The notes: generated from the letters alone by a model not told the origin. 64,000 bases of DNA from an uncultured Cytophagales bacterium (GCA_913057175.1 CAJXNP010000016.1:124001-188000); one strand, 5' to 3'; positions 49,644-59,449 are shown, counted from the first letter of the stretch. Program-made: numbers and translations.

Positions 49644-49667
49644 GCGGGGTCTGTGTAACGACCCCGC
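49644..49667 (+). terminator. GC-rich stem-loop after the amidohydrolase gene
   Basis: gcggggtc-tgtgtaac-gaccccgc perfect 8-bp stem. Confidence 0.55.
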
Positions 49668-49866
49668 GAAAATTGCCTGGCGGATCCTAAAAATCTCATA
49701 GGATCTTATACGAAGTTCCTACTCAAGCGAAAATTGTGATCTTTCGGGATTTTATCTGATAATTTTAATAATGTTATAGGTTTTTTGAAAAATAATTGTT
49801 CTCGTTTCAATAATTTTCGAAAATTATTATTAAGTTCATACATGACCAATAAAACCAGTATGAGTT

Positions 49867-50040
49867 ATGAAATCATTAGACATCCGAACTGACTTTAAAA
49901 AGCACTACAGCTTTGAAAGTGAATCGCAAATTATGGCTTTGAGAAAAAAGAAAGAAGCTGGATCAGAAGAAGCAATGAAGAAAAAATATTCTTCACCTAA
50001 ATTGAATCCCTCAGGTTCAGAAAAAGAAGCAAAGGCTTAA
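49867..50040 (+). CDS. Small basic/charged protein (57 aa)
   Basis: ATG ORF MKSLDIRTDFKKHYSFESESQIMALRKKKEAGSEEAMKKKYSSPKLNPSGSEKEAKA*, followed by a terminator. Confidence 0.55.
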   Translation: MKSLDIRTDFKKHYSFESESQIMALRKKKEAGSEEAMKKKYSSPKLNPSGSEKEAKA

Positions 50041-50066
50041 TCGCTGTTTTCCCAATTCTATTATTC

Positions 50067-50097
50067 AAAGGGACTCTATAACGGAGTCCTTTATTTT
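50067..50097 (+). terminator. Rho-independent terminator after the 57-aa ORF
   Basis: aaagggactctataacggagtcctttatttttc. Confidence 0.8.
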
Positions 50098-50448
50098 TCA
50101 TTCTACCTAAATGATTGATGACGCCCAATTAATATTGAGCTTCAAAGGCAGGAAAATTCAATATTCAAATTTGGGATGTGTTTCATTAACTTTTCCTTCA
50201 AATTCCTGATAGATAGCTATCCATCTTGTACTATTTTTTTCCCTAACGCACAATTACGTGGGTTGATCCATGAAATAGACTGTTTAAAGTGGGTTTGGTC
50301 TGGAAAACAAGGTGAAAGGGTATTACAGAAATCACACATAAAAATTAGAATTATTATATAAAATCAACTAAAACTACATTTTCTTGGGGATTTGTGATAA
50401 TCCCTCCAACTTTGGCATGTTATGTAATCAATCAAAAATTTAAATATC

Positions 50449-50646
50449 ATGAAAAAAGTATTTTTTGTTTTAGCGATGGCTTGTGCGGTTTCATTTTTTG
50501 GGTGTAAGGATGATGAAAAAAACTGTATTGATTGTCTTGGTCAAGAGATCTGTGAAGGCGATGAATATGAAGGAGAAACAGTTACTGCAGAAGACTTGGA
50601 AACCATTAAAGCTGCTTGTGACTTATTTGGTTCTTTTGGCCAATAA
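50449..50646 (+). CDS. Small Cys-containing lipoprotein (65 aa)
   Basis: MKKVFFVLAMACAVSFFGCKDDEKNCIDCLGQEICEGDE...; signal + lipobox, followed by a strong terminator. Confidence 0.75.
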   Translation: MKKVFFVLAMACAVSFFGCKDDEKNCIDCLGQEICEGDEYEGETVTAEDLETIKAACDLFGSFGQ

Positions 50647-50660
50647 GAATTGCTTAAATT

Positions 50661-50700
50661 AAAAGCGGCTCAGTAATTTCTGAGCCGCTTTTTTTATTTC
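50661..50700 (+). terminator. Rho-independent terminator
   Basis: aaaagcggctcagtaatttctgagccgctttttttatttc. Confidence 0.9.
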
Positions 50701-50722
50701 TCTTTTGGTATATTTTTTAACC

Positions 50723-52633
50723 TTACTTCAACGACCTGATCCATTCTGCAATTTTTATTGCTTCTTCCTTTGGAACTTGTGGCATAGGAGCCATTGGTGT
50801 TGCATAGTCCGGCCAGTTTTGTGGCTGGGGATTATATATCAAATCGACTATTTTCTCCACACTGTAATTTCGCTTAGCAATTTCCGAGTAGGCTGGCCCC
50901 ACAACTCTTCTGTCCGGCTGATGGCAGGCTATACAGGTATTTTTCGTCAGCAAAGGCTGAATTTCTTCAAAATCCGGAGCGTTTGTTGAAAGCTTTGGTT
51001 GCGGTTTGGGCTTTGGCCTAACAACTTTTTTAGTGACAGCAGAAGATCGCTTTGTGCTTAGCTCATTTACCGGTACATTTTCTCCTTTTGCTATGTTGTT
51101 GAGTGTATAAAATGCCTGGGGATGAAGGATGGGGTCTCCATTCTGTGAGCGAATGCCCGGAACGTTGATCTCATGGATATAATATTGCCTGAGGTTGTCA
51201 ATAACGATCCGGACACTCATGTTGTCTTCAGAGACTTTCACTCCTTTAATTTTCAGGAACTCGTTGTTGATCGTTGGACTGCCATAGACGGGGTGATATT
51301 TGTAGGTAAAGCTTTGTCCCTGGTAGGAATCAAGGTCTTCAGCAGTTTTTCTATCAATCGGCTTGGTAAATTGGATTTCAAATCCATCAGGTTTAGACTT
51401 TATGGTTTTCATCTCAAAGGGCACGACTCCAGTCCAGACCACTCTTTGTAGGCCGGAAGTTTTGTCTCCCGCGGAACCCCATCCCCGATTGGTTTCACCC
51501 ACATACAAAGAACCGTCATGACCCCAGCACATTCTCAAAACTCCGCTTTGAAATCCCTGAACAAAGTCAAATGAAACTCCCTGGAATTCTCCTTCCACCT
51601 CTTCCAATGCCACACGCATGATTTTGCTCTGGCCCTGGTCACCAACGAAAATTTGTCCCTCAAATGGTCCGAAAACCCCTCCCGTTTTATCTGCAAGAGC
51701 CTCGGAGTTTGAAATGCCCTGAATGGCATGAGGTAGAATGACTGCAGGCAGCTTTAGCTCATCTATCGTTTTACTTGCTTCAAAGAAGGTGTTTGGGTCT
51801 GATTCATCAGGAATATTTTCCGGTTTAATGGCACGTCCTTCTTTTCTTTCCTGTCGGGGATCGATTAATTGATTAAATTCTTCTGTAGTCAAATGAACGG
51901 GCGATCCGGGTAAGTTTGTCCATTTCAATCCCGCAGGATGTCCCGTAAAGCTTCCTTTTTTCACATGCCACATGGCGCCAGAGCCTACATAATCTCCCTG
52001 ATTTTCCGTATAGAAGAACTCGCCATCAATCATGCCTATTCCGCAGGGTGACCGCATTCCCGTTGCCCACGGCTCCATGGTGCCATCCTGACTGATTCTC
52101 ATGGTCCACCCTCTCCATGGTACACGGCTTTCCCCCCTCCACCATTCTTCATCACCAAAGGCAACATTCGTTGTCACAAACATGCTGCTGTCAGGAGCTA
52201 TTTTGGGTCCATATGAGTATTCATGATAATGTCCGGACAAAGGCCAGGCATAAACTGTTTCATAGAGATCAGCCCGATCATCGCCATTTTTATCAGAAAG
52301 TTTCGTCAATTCTCCCCGTTGGGTAACGTAAAGAGAGTTGTTTAAATAAGCCATCCCAAGCGGTTCATGCAGTCCTGAAGCATATTGAATAAAAGAGGGT
52401 TGATCTCCATCTGCCATTTGAGGGTTTTCTACCAGCCAAACATCTCCCCGACGGGTACTCAGGGCTAATCTGCCATCAGGTAGTGTGGTAATTCCACCTA
52501 CTTCGAGAAGCATTTCCTCAGGTACGGGAAGTGTAATAATCTTATAATAGTCACTTTCACCAGGTCCGTTTTGACCAAATAAATTTGCGCTGATAGCAAC
52601 TGTGATAATTAATAGGATATATAGCTTTTTCAT
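50723..52633 (-). CDS. Secreted sorbosone-dehydrogenase-like beta-propeller protein with C-terminal cytochrome c domain
   Basis: ITTLPDGRLALSTRRGDVWLVEN, C-terminal heme motif CIACHQPDRRVVGPAY; start taken at MKKLYILL (52633). Confidence 0.88.
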   Translation of the reverse strand: MKKLYILLIITVAISANLFGQNGPGESDYYKIITLPVPEEMLLEVGGITTLPDGRLALSTRRGDVWLVENPQMADGDQPSFIQYASGLHEPLGMAYLNNSLYVTQRGELTKLSDKNGDDRADLYETVYAWPLSGHYHEYSYGPKIAPDSSMFVTTNVAFGDEEWWRGESRVPWRGWTMRISQDGTMEPWATGMRSPCGIGMIDGEFFYTENQGDYVGSGAMWHVKKGSFTGHPAGLKWTNLPGSPVHLTTEEFNQLIDPRQERKEGRAIKPENIPDESDPNTFFEASKTIDELKLPAVILPHAIQGISNSEALADKTGGVFGPFEGQIFVGDQGQSKIMRVALEEVEGEFQGVSFDFVQGFQSGVLRMCWGHDGSLYVGETNRGWGSAGDKTSGLQRVVWTGVVPFEMKTIKSKPDGFEIQFTKPIDRKTAEDLDSYQGQSFTYKYHPVYGSPTINNEFLKIKGVKVSEDNMSVRIVIDNLRQYYIHEINVPGIRSQNGDPILHPQAFYTLNNIAKGENVPVNELSTKRSSAVTKKVVRPKPKPQPKLSTNAPDFEEIQPLLTKNTCIACHQPDRRVVGPAYSEIAKRNYSVEKIVDLIYNPQPQNWPDYATPMAPMPQVPKEEAIKIAEWIRSLK

Positions 52634-52644
52634 TGAATATCTTT

Positions 52645-54558
52645 TTACCAAATGATAGAATATTTGATTTCTTTACTTCCAACTGGTATGATCAATTCTT
52701 GACGATCATCCACTTTTCGCATCGCAGATAAATTGTTGCCGTGAATTTTGATATAAAAGTTCTTATCAATCACATAGGTATTGTCGTTCATTTTAATGAT
52801 CTCGCTCCCTTCAGCAATTTTGCAGTGCAAGTTATTCAGGGAATTATTTTCCGTCTGAATTACTCTTGTGATAATTTTTCCATTTTCATTCGGGTAGATT
52901 TTGTCACTTATCTGCACACCCTTGTAGGAATATAAAAAAACAGGTCTACCGGAAGATTCTTCAATTTCGTACCCTTTGGCCTTGAATAGTTCCTTGTCAC
53001 TTTTCTCAGGAAAAGCGGCGAGCGAATCTTCGAGTTCAGCTATCTGCTGATTGTTTGTTAAATACAAAACTGCTCCCATCGGTTTGAATGAGCCATCACC
53101 CCGATCGTGCCACATGGGGGTAGCATTGACGAAATCTCCCTTCCACACACAGGCAAGATTTCCGTTTTGCAGATCGTATGCATAGTGAAGTCCGGATGGA
53201 TCGCCCACTCCGATGCTATGGGTGATCCTCTTGGATCGATCTCCTTCATAATCAAGAAATGCGCGCAGCATGCGCGGTTCATTACCCGCCTCAACAAAGA
53301 TCTGTGATACATTATTTCCATCGGGAGGATAGGAATCAAACGTATGGAGGGCTTTCGGATGACTATTTGGTGATTCAACAAATAATCCCAATCGCGGCTT
53401 TATCCATGAGATACTGTTAAAGTATTTTAATTGAAAATCATGCTTTCCTGCAGCCAGATGGATTTTCGGGGTGCTATTTTTGGATCGACCATCCTGTGGT
53501 GATGGGAAGTACGCTTTTCCGTCTATGGAGAAAGTGGTTCCCCCCCAGCTGTCAAGCGTAAATGTATAATCACCTTCCTGCATGACCTCGAGATTGCCTT
53601 TGAAAATTATGGCGAAGTTATTGTCAACACCTGCCACACTGCAACTCAAATTTGATGTGCCGGTTTGAGTGGGGGGCTGATCCTCAAAGTCTTTTATTGA
53701 TTTAAATTCGCCCAGAAAGACCTGGTAATCCAGTTCTTCGAGACTCACTTTTGTCTCTTCCAATAAACGGTACCGAATGTTTCGAATGGCTACCGGCCCA
53801 TGGTCACCCTGGATCATGATCGGACCTTTTACTACCTCATTTTTAGAAACGGGACCTCCAGTGGCGTGAGGAATCTCTATGTGGTCGTGGATCCTCACTC
53901 CATTCAGGTCGACATAGATCAGTTTGGCGTTTTCTGTTTTTTGCCCGGTTTCATCAAAACGGGGAGCTTTGAATTTTATCTCTAATTTTTGCCAAAGTCC
54001 CGGGGCCTTAGCGGCGTTTTTCAGTGGGGCCTTGCCCATGTAGATCTGTCCCGGTTCAGTTTCCCAATTGCGGTAAATGCCTCCGATATCTGAATATTTA
54101 GGAGTTTTAACCCCCCAGCTATCCAATAGCTGGACCTCATACCTTCCCTGCAAATAAATTCCTGAGTTGGAACCTTTCGGAACCATTACCTCGAGGGATA
54201 ATTCGATGTCTCCGTGTTCCATTACCGTAATGAGATTATCCTTTTTTACATCATCATTCATATTCAGGAGAATGCCGCTTCCATCCGAAAAGGTCACAGC
54301 TTTTGGTGCCGTAACTTCCGCATCTTTCTGCTTTTTCTTTTTTCTTTTTTTCGTTTGAAGCACTTCCTGGGGTGCTTCATGATGGATATCCACATTAGGG
54401 TCGATTAAAACATCACCGACAATCGTCCAGTTGCCGGTTTGCTCCCTGAACCCGGAAAGATTCTGTAATGAAAGGGTTTCAAACGACGGATCCTGCGAGT
54501 AGATTGGAGGAATGAAGATAAATTGTAAAGCGATGAATTGAAGGAGGATTTTTTTCAT
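52645..54558 (-). CDS. DUF1080 (3-keto-disaccharide hydrolase family) protein with PA14-like and additional C-terminal domain
   Basis: Signal peptide; NLITVMEHGDIELSLEVMVPKGSNSGIYLQGRYEVQLLDSWGVK; AGVDNNFAIIFKGNLEVMQEGDYTFTLDSWGGTTFSIDGK (PA14-like). Confidence 0.85.
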   Translation of the reverse strand: MKKILLQFIALQFIFIPPIYSQDPSFETLSLQNLSGFREQTGNWTIVGDVLIDPNVDIHHEAPQEVLQTKKRKKKKQKDAEVTAPKAVTFSDGSGILLNMNDDVKKDNLITVMEHGDIELSLEVMVPKGSNSGIYLQGRYEVQLLDSWGVKTPKYSDIGGIYRNWETEPGQIYMGKAPLKNAAKAPGLWQKLEIKFKAPRFDETGQKTENAKLIYVDLNGVRIHDHIEIPHATGGPVSKNEVVKGPIMIQGDHGPVAIRNIRYRLLEETKVSLEELDYQVFLGEFKSIKDFEDQPPTQTGTSNLSCSVAGVDNNFAIIFKGNLEVMQEGDYTFTLDSWGGTTFSIDGKAYFPSPQDGRSKNSTPKIHLAAGKHDFQLKYFNSISWIKPRLGLFVESPNSHPKALHTFDSYPPDGNNVSQIFVEAGNEPRMLRAFLDYEGDRSKRITHSIGVGDPSGLHYAYDLQNGNLACVWKGDFVNATPMWHDRGDGSFKPMGAVLYLTNNQQIAELEDSLAAFPEKSDKELFKAKGYEIEESSGRPVFLYSYKGVQISDKIYPNENGKIITRVIQTENNSLNNLHCKIAEGSEIIKMNDNTYVIDKNFYIKIHGNNLSAMRKVDDRQELIIPVGSKEIKYSIIW

Positions 54559-54758
54559 TGTGCACAAATAATTTCTTGCCAAAATAAGAGCAATAAAATT
54601 AGATTAAAAGGATTAAATGTTGCAATCTGATCTTTACTTTTCTTTCTGTCATTAATGAATGATTTAAAGCGTGGAAAATGAAAAATCAATTCATTAAATG
54701 TAAATGTTTTGGAAAATGCTGAGTAACTTTATTGGACACTCACCAAAACCAAAAAACA

Positions 54759-55625
54759 ATGCGTTGGCAAGGAAGAAGAAAAAGCTCAAACGTAGAAGAC
54801 CGCCGTGGTCAATCTCCAAGAAGAGGTCTCTCCGGAGGAATGTTATCGAAAGGAGGGATCGGATTTATCATCATTATTGTCATTATTAGCCTGATATCAG
54901 GAGAAAATCCTCTCAACTTACTGATGCAAATGCAGGGATCCGGTCAGGGTCCTATGTTAACCCAAACAACGGAATATACTCCTAGTGCTGAGGAAGAAGC
55001 ATTGGCAGATTTTTCAAAGGTTGTTTTGGCAGATACCGAAGATGTTTGGAACCAGCTTCTTGACGGTTACCGTGAACCTACTTTGGTCTTATTTACAGGT
55101 GGTGTACAATCTGCTTGCGGAATGGCAAGCTCGGCTACTGGTCCATTCTATTGTGGTGGCGATGAGAAACTTTACCTCGATCTGAGTTTTTACCAGGAAT
55201 TAAAAAATAAGCTTGGTGCTCCGGGAGATTTTGCGCAGGCATATGTCATCGCTCATGAAGTAGGTCACCATGTGCAAAATCTGATGGGAATTACGGACCA
55301 GGTTCACAGTATGAGAGAACAACTTAATGATGCCGATTACAATAAAATGTCAGTCAGGCTGGAGCTTCAGGCGGATTTTCTGGCGGGTGTCTGGGCACAT
55401 CATGCTCAGGAAATGAAAAACATTTTAGAAGAAGGGGATATCTCAGAAGCCTTGAATGCAGCCAGTGCTATCGGTGACGATCGGCTACAGAAACAATCCC
55501 GTGGATTTGCTGTTCCGGATTCGTTTACGCATGGCACTTCCGCACAAAGAATGAAATGGTTCAAGCTTGGCTACGAGACGGGAGATGTGTCCCAGGGGGA
55601 TACTTTCAATTCGGAGAATTTGTAG
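54759..55625 (+). CDS. Neutral zinc metallopeptidase (YpfJ/KPN_02809 family)
   Basis: MRWQGRRKSSNVEDRRG start, CGMASSATGPFYCGGDEKLYLDLSFY, VIAHEVGHHVQNLMGI, ELQADFLAGVWAH. Confidence 0.96.
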   Translation: MRWQGRRKSSNVEDRRGQSPRRGLSGGMLSKGGIGFIIIIVIISLISGENPLNLLMQMQGSGQGPMLTQTTEYTPSAEEEALADFSKVVLADTEDVWNQLLDGYREPTLVLFTGGVQSACGMASSATGPFYCGGDEKLYLDLSFYQELKNKLGAPGDFAQAYVIAHEVGHHVQNLMGITDQVHSMREQLNDADYNKMSVRLELQADFLAGVWAHHAQEMKNILEEGDISEALNAASAIGDDRLQKQSRGFAVPDSFTHGTSAQRMKWFKLGYETGDVSQGDTFNSENL

Positions 55626-55679
55626 ACTTTCACGGATAATATCCTGTTAAACAACACTTTATATTTATTAGCTGTCCGT

Positions 55680-56093
55680 TTATTTTAGACTTTTAAGGAA
55701 TTCTTCCGGCGAATAAATCTTGAGATTAGAGTTGCTATAGTCATCAACATTTCTTGTTATAATGCAATCAATATCATTAAATTCAGCCGCTGATATCTGA
55801 ATAGCATCTTCAAAATCTTTAATATCGAATTTCAGAGCTTTAACTACAACATCTCTATCAACTCCAATAACTTCGACAACTTCAATCAAATTAGATATAA
55901 ATTCTATGGATAATTTATGTCCTTTTTCCTTTTTTGATATATAGTATATATCGGTTATTGTTGATGCTGTTATATGCCCTAATATTTTCTTCTCGTCTAT
56001 TAGCGCAAATAATTTAGAGGCATTTTCGAAATGTGGGTTTCTTTTTAATAAAATATCGAGTAGTACATTGGTGTCAAAAAGCACCTTCTCCAT
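55680..56093 (-). CDS. PIN-domain toxin
   Basis: VLFDTNVLLDILLKRNPH, DFEDAIQISAAEFNDIDCIITRNVDDY: complete PIN core. Confidence 0.88.
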   Translation of the reverse strand: MEKVLFDTNVLLDILLKRNPHFENASKLFALIDEKKILGHITASTITDIYYISKKEKGHKLSIEFISNLIEVVEVIGVDRDVVVKALKFDIKDFEDAIQISAAEFNDIDCIITRNVDDYSNSNLKIYSPEEFLKSLK

Positions 56094-56320
56094 TATTTAT
56101 ATTTGTTTGATAAATAATTAAATTTTGATTTATCTGTATCTTCATCTGTTAAAAATCCAGCCCATTTTTCAACAAAGGCTGTAGCTTTCATTTTTCTCTT
56201 CACAGGATTACGTTTTGGCAAGATGATGATTTCTACCTCTGTATCGAATAGAGATGGATTGTAGGGTAGTTGTATCGTACCTGAATCTGATATTTTGGTT
56301 ATGTATCTAAATGCTTTCAT
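56093..56320 (-). CDS. Antitoxin-like protein paired with the PIN toxin
   Basis: 75 aa ORF, 1-nt overlap with toxin start; MKAFRYITKISDSGTIQLPYNPSLFDTEVEIIILPKR. Confidence 0.75.
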   Translation of the reverse strand: MKAFRYITKISDSGTIQLPYNPSLFDTEVEIIILPKRNPVKRKMKATAFVEKWAGFLTDEDTDKSKFNYLSNKYK

Positions 56321-56433
56321 GATTTCTTAAGTTGTATGAAAGTACTAATTCTATCATAAACTTCTTTTAATAATGCTAAGTTTTGTTAAAACCTTGTAAC
56401 GTTGCTAAGTCTAAAAATTAAAAAATTATTCAA

Positions 56434-58071
56434 TCAATTCATTACATTTTCTTCGGTTGGTGCTGGTTCCTCGCTCAGCTCCGGAAAAGTAGCTAATATC
56501 TGAAGCGCAACACCATTTGTCCAGCCAAAGCCATCCTGAAGGGGGTATTCGCCTCCCCCTGCTGTAAGTGTGGTGTCAGCTACATTGTATTTCTCCATCA
56601 TTTTACCGGTGTTTTGGTAAACTTTTCGGTTGAGTCTTGTCCATCTGGAAGCGATATCAAAAGCTAATTCATTTTGTTTATAATTCAGCAACCCTTTGAT
56701 AGCAATCCACTGTAGAGGCGCCCAGCCATTTGGATAATCCCATTGCTGGCCGGTTTCAATCATGGTCGTTACCATTCCACCATCCAGCAACAGATCTTCT
56801 TTGATTACCTCAGCGATTTTTTGAGCTTTTTCATCATCGGCAATATTAAAAAATAATGGTGTCACCACGGCCGCAGTGATATTGCTGGTTGTATTTCCAT
56901 TAATAAAATTATAATCTGAATAGATCCCTCTATTCTCATTCCAGAAATATTCATTTATAGCTTTTTTTCTGATCTCGGCCAGGCCATGGTAATGGGTCCA
57001 TTTTTGATGATCTTGCTTCAACTCGTAGAGTTCAGCTATGGTTCTTTCCAGATTGTAAAGCAGGCAGTTCAGATCGACGGGTAACAGGCTGACAATGTCA
57101 ATTGTTTTGAGGCTTTTCAGATCCTTAAACCACCTGCTGCTAAAATCCCAACCCGATTCAGCACCCGCTTTGAGATTGCGAAGCAAGACTATTCGCTCGC
57201 CGCTCGGCATTGTTTCTGCCAGTTGAAAATCTTCTTTGTGAGATTCGGGCCTTGGAATGGGCAGGTTGTCCCAATACCGGTTCAGGATGATATCATTGAG
57301 TAGAACAACCCTTTTAGTCGCACGATTTTTTTCGGTGAGTTTTTGGGCATCCTCCATCCAGAATTTATATTCTTTTTCCAGGGCAGGCAGGTATTTCAAC
57401 ACATCATTTTGAGAGCTTTGTTCAGCAAGGAGGTTCACCATCAGGGAGAAATAAGGAGGCTGTGACCGCGAAAGATAATATGTACGATTGCCATTGGGAA
57501 TGTGGCCATGTTTATCAATGAGGTAGGCGAAATTGTCCACCATGTTTTTGATCAATGTTAATTTGTCAGATTGTGCGAGACCAAGCATTGTGAAATAAGA
57601 ATCCCAATAGTAAATTTCTCTGAACCGGCCTCCTGGCACAACATATGAATGAGGCAAAGGCAGCAGACTTCCTTCATAAATGCTGGTATCTCCTGGTCGG
57701 GTGAGGTTATCCCATTGTTGTTTGAGGTGAGATTCCATAGACAGATTACCATTGTCCGTTTCCTTAACCTCAGGTTCGGTATATTCATAAAAATATTCAA
57801 AAACGAACTGACCCAGATCAAAATCCGGAGATGAGTTTTCAGATTTATATACACTGGCAATATAGGATGGATCACATCTCGGTACATAATCAACAAAGGT
57901 TTTGCTGTCTTCAAAAATTCCACTCATCTGAACGTCGTGAAATAACCCTCCTAAGGCTTCGGATGGAAAATAAGGAGACTGGTCTGGTGGATCGCATTGC
58001 TGTTCAAGAGAGCAGCTGAGAGATAAAAATAAAATCCCGGTTAACCAGATGAGGATTGTTTTGTTTAGCAT
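56434..58071 (-). CDS. Alpha,alpha-trehalase (GH37), probable lipoprotein
   Basis: PGGRFREIYYWDSYFTMLGL and QWDYPNGWAPLQWIAIKGL trehalase signatures; lipobox LSLSC. Confidence 0.95.
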   Translation of the reverse strand: MLNKTILIWLTGILFLSLSCSLEQQCDPPDQSPYFPSEALGGLFHDVQMSGIFEDSKTFVDYVPRCDPSYIASVYKSENSSPDFDLGQFVFEYFYEYTEPEVKETDNGNLSMESHLKQQWDNLTRPGDTSIYEGSLLPLPHSYVVPGGRFREIYYWDSYFTMLGLAQSDKLTLIKNMVDNFAYLIDKHGHIPNGNRTYYLSRSQPPYFSLMVNLLAEQSSQNDVLKYLPALEKEYKFWMEDAQKLTEKNRATKRVVLLNDIILNRYWDNLPIPRPESHKEDFQLAETMPSGERIVLLRNLKAGAESGWDFSSRWFKDLKSLKTIDIVSLLPVDLNCLLYNLERTIAELYELKQDHQKWTHYHGLAEIRKKAINEYFWNENRGIYSDYNFINGNTTSNITAAVVTPLFFNIADDEKAQKIAEVIKEDLLLDGGMVTTMIETGQQWDYPNGWAPLQWIAIKGLLNYKQNELAFDIASRWTRLNRKVYQNTGKMMEKYNVADTTLTAGGGEYPLQDGFGWTNGVALQILATFPELSEEPAPTEENVMN

Positions 58072-58087
58072 GGATGATTCTTTTTAG

Positions 58088-59449
58088 CTAATATTTAAAT
58101 GTATTTTCTCCTGCAAGTACTACACCTGCTTCCTCATTAAAGGTGACTTTCTTTCCAGTTCGGAGCGCTGCTGTCACCATGATGTTTGCCACCGAATGAT
58201 AATAGCCAGCACGGATAGGAGCATTTGTTTCTTTATTTCGATCGCGCACGCATTCCATCCAGTTTCGCATGTGCTTACTGGTCATGGTATCTGCACCAGT
58301 GTTTGCATCGGTTGAGGCCTGTACATTTTCAGCAACAAGGGAAAATTCCTGAAGTAAATTGGGCTCCATTCCCATGGAAGATGCGTACTTTTCTGTTAGG
58401 CCTCCTGTTGGAGTTACCTGGTTGGTATCCAGGTTAAGCTCGCCACCATTTGAATAGTAGATTTCCTTAACCCCGCCCGCGGAGTTGTGCATTCTCGATG
58501 AATAGACGACCTGGAAGCCGGTGTTTAAATCATCTGATGGTCCGTAGTCAAAAACAGCAGTCATGGTATCGAAATTTGTTCTTCCGTCATGCCACGCATA
58601 GATCCCTCCATTCGCTGAGACTGACCGTGGGTAGCTAAAACCACTAAACCAATGTACGGTATCGATTTGGTGGGACATCCATTGACCGGGAATCCCGGAA
58701 GAATAAGGCCAGAATAAGCGGTATTCAATGTATTTTCTCGGATCGAAACTCTCGTAAGGCCTGTTTAAAATATATCTTTTCCAATCGACATCTGACTCTC
58801 TTAGATCAGCCACTAACTCCGGTCTTCGCCATCTGCCAGGTTGATTGACATTCCAACTCATTTCGACCATGGTGATGGGGCCGAATTTTCCGGATTGGAT
58901 GAAATCATATGCTGCATGATAATTACTGCCACTTCTTCTTTGAGAACCGATTTGAATAATCCTTCCCGACCGTTCGACAATTTTTTTTACTTCCCTGTTG
59001 TCCTCCATGGTTTCCGCCAGCGGCTTTTCCACGTAGGCATCACAACCTGCATCAACCGCTTCGATGGTATGAAGTGCATGCTGAAAATCGGCCGTACTGA
59101 TCATTACAGCATCTACATTTTTACTGTCGTATAGGGCTTCATTATTTTCGAATGCTTTTACTTTATATCCGGTCAATTCCTTCAAATAGTCAGCGCCTTC
59201 ATTCCTACGCCTTTTCCAAATGTCTGAAACGCCGGTGAATTCAAAATTTAATTCCTCGCTATGTTGCAAAAATGCTGGAATTAGGGTATTTCTTGCCCTG
59301 TCTGAAAATCCGACTATTCCTACTCTGACCAGGTTGTTGGAACCAAGAATTCTGGAATAGCTTTTAGCAGAAATATTCAAGGATGCCATGCCCAGCGCTG
59401 CTGTTCCCAAAGAGGCATTTTTGATAAATTTTCTTCTTGAGTTACTCAT
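58088..59449 (-). CDS. Gfo/Idh/MocA-family oxidoreductase with Tat-like signal
   Basis: MSNSRRKFIKNASLGTAALGMASLN, VRVGIVGFSDRARNTLIPAF, DAYVEKPLAETMEDNREVKKIVERSGRIIQIGSQRRSGSNY. Confidence 0.93.
   Translation of the reverse strand: MSNSRRKFIKNASLGTAALGMASLNISAKSYSRILGSNNLVRVGIVGFSDRARNTLIPAFLQHSEELNFEFTGVSDIWKRRRNEGADYLKELTGYKVKAFENNEALYDSKNVDAVMISTADFQHALHTIEAVDAGCDAYVEKPLAETMEDNREVKKIVERSGRIIQIGSQRRSGSNYHAAYDFIQSGKFGPITMVEMSWNVNQPGRWRRPELVADLRESDVDWKRYILNRPYESFDPRKYIEYRLFWPYSSGIPGQWMSHQIDTVHWFSGFSYPRSVSANGGIYAWHDGRTNFDTMTAVFDYGPSDDLNTGFQVVYSSRMHNSAGGVKEIYYSNGGELNLDTNQVTPTGGLTEKYASSMGMEPNLLQEFSLVAENVQASTDANTGADTMTSKHMRNWMECVRDRNKETNAPIRAGYYHSVANIMVTAALRTGKKVTFNEEAGVVLAGENTFKY

Noticed and set aside
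50176-50361. 61-aa plus-strand ORF MCFINFSFKFLIDSYPS...
   Set aside because: No signal, no domain, unlike the genome's coding style; probably intergenic noise.
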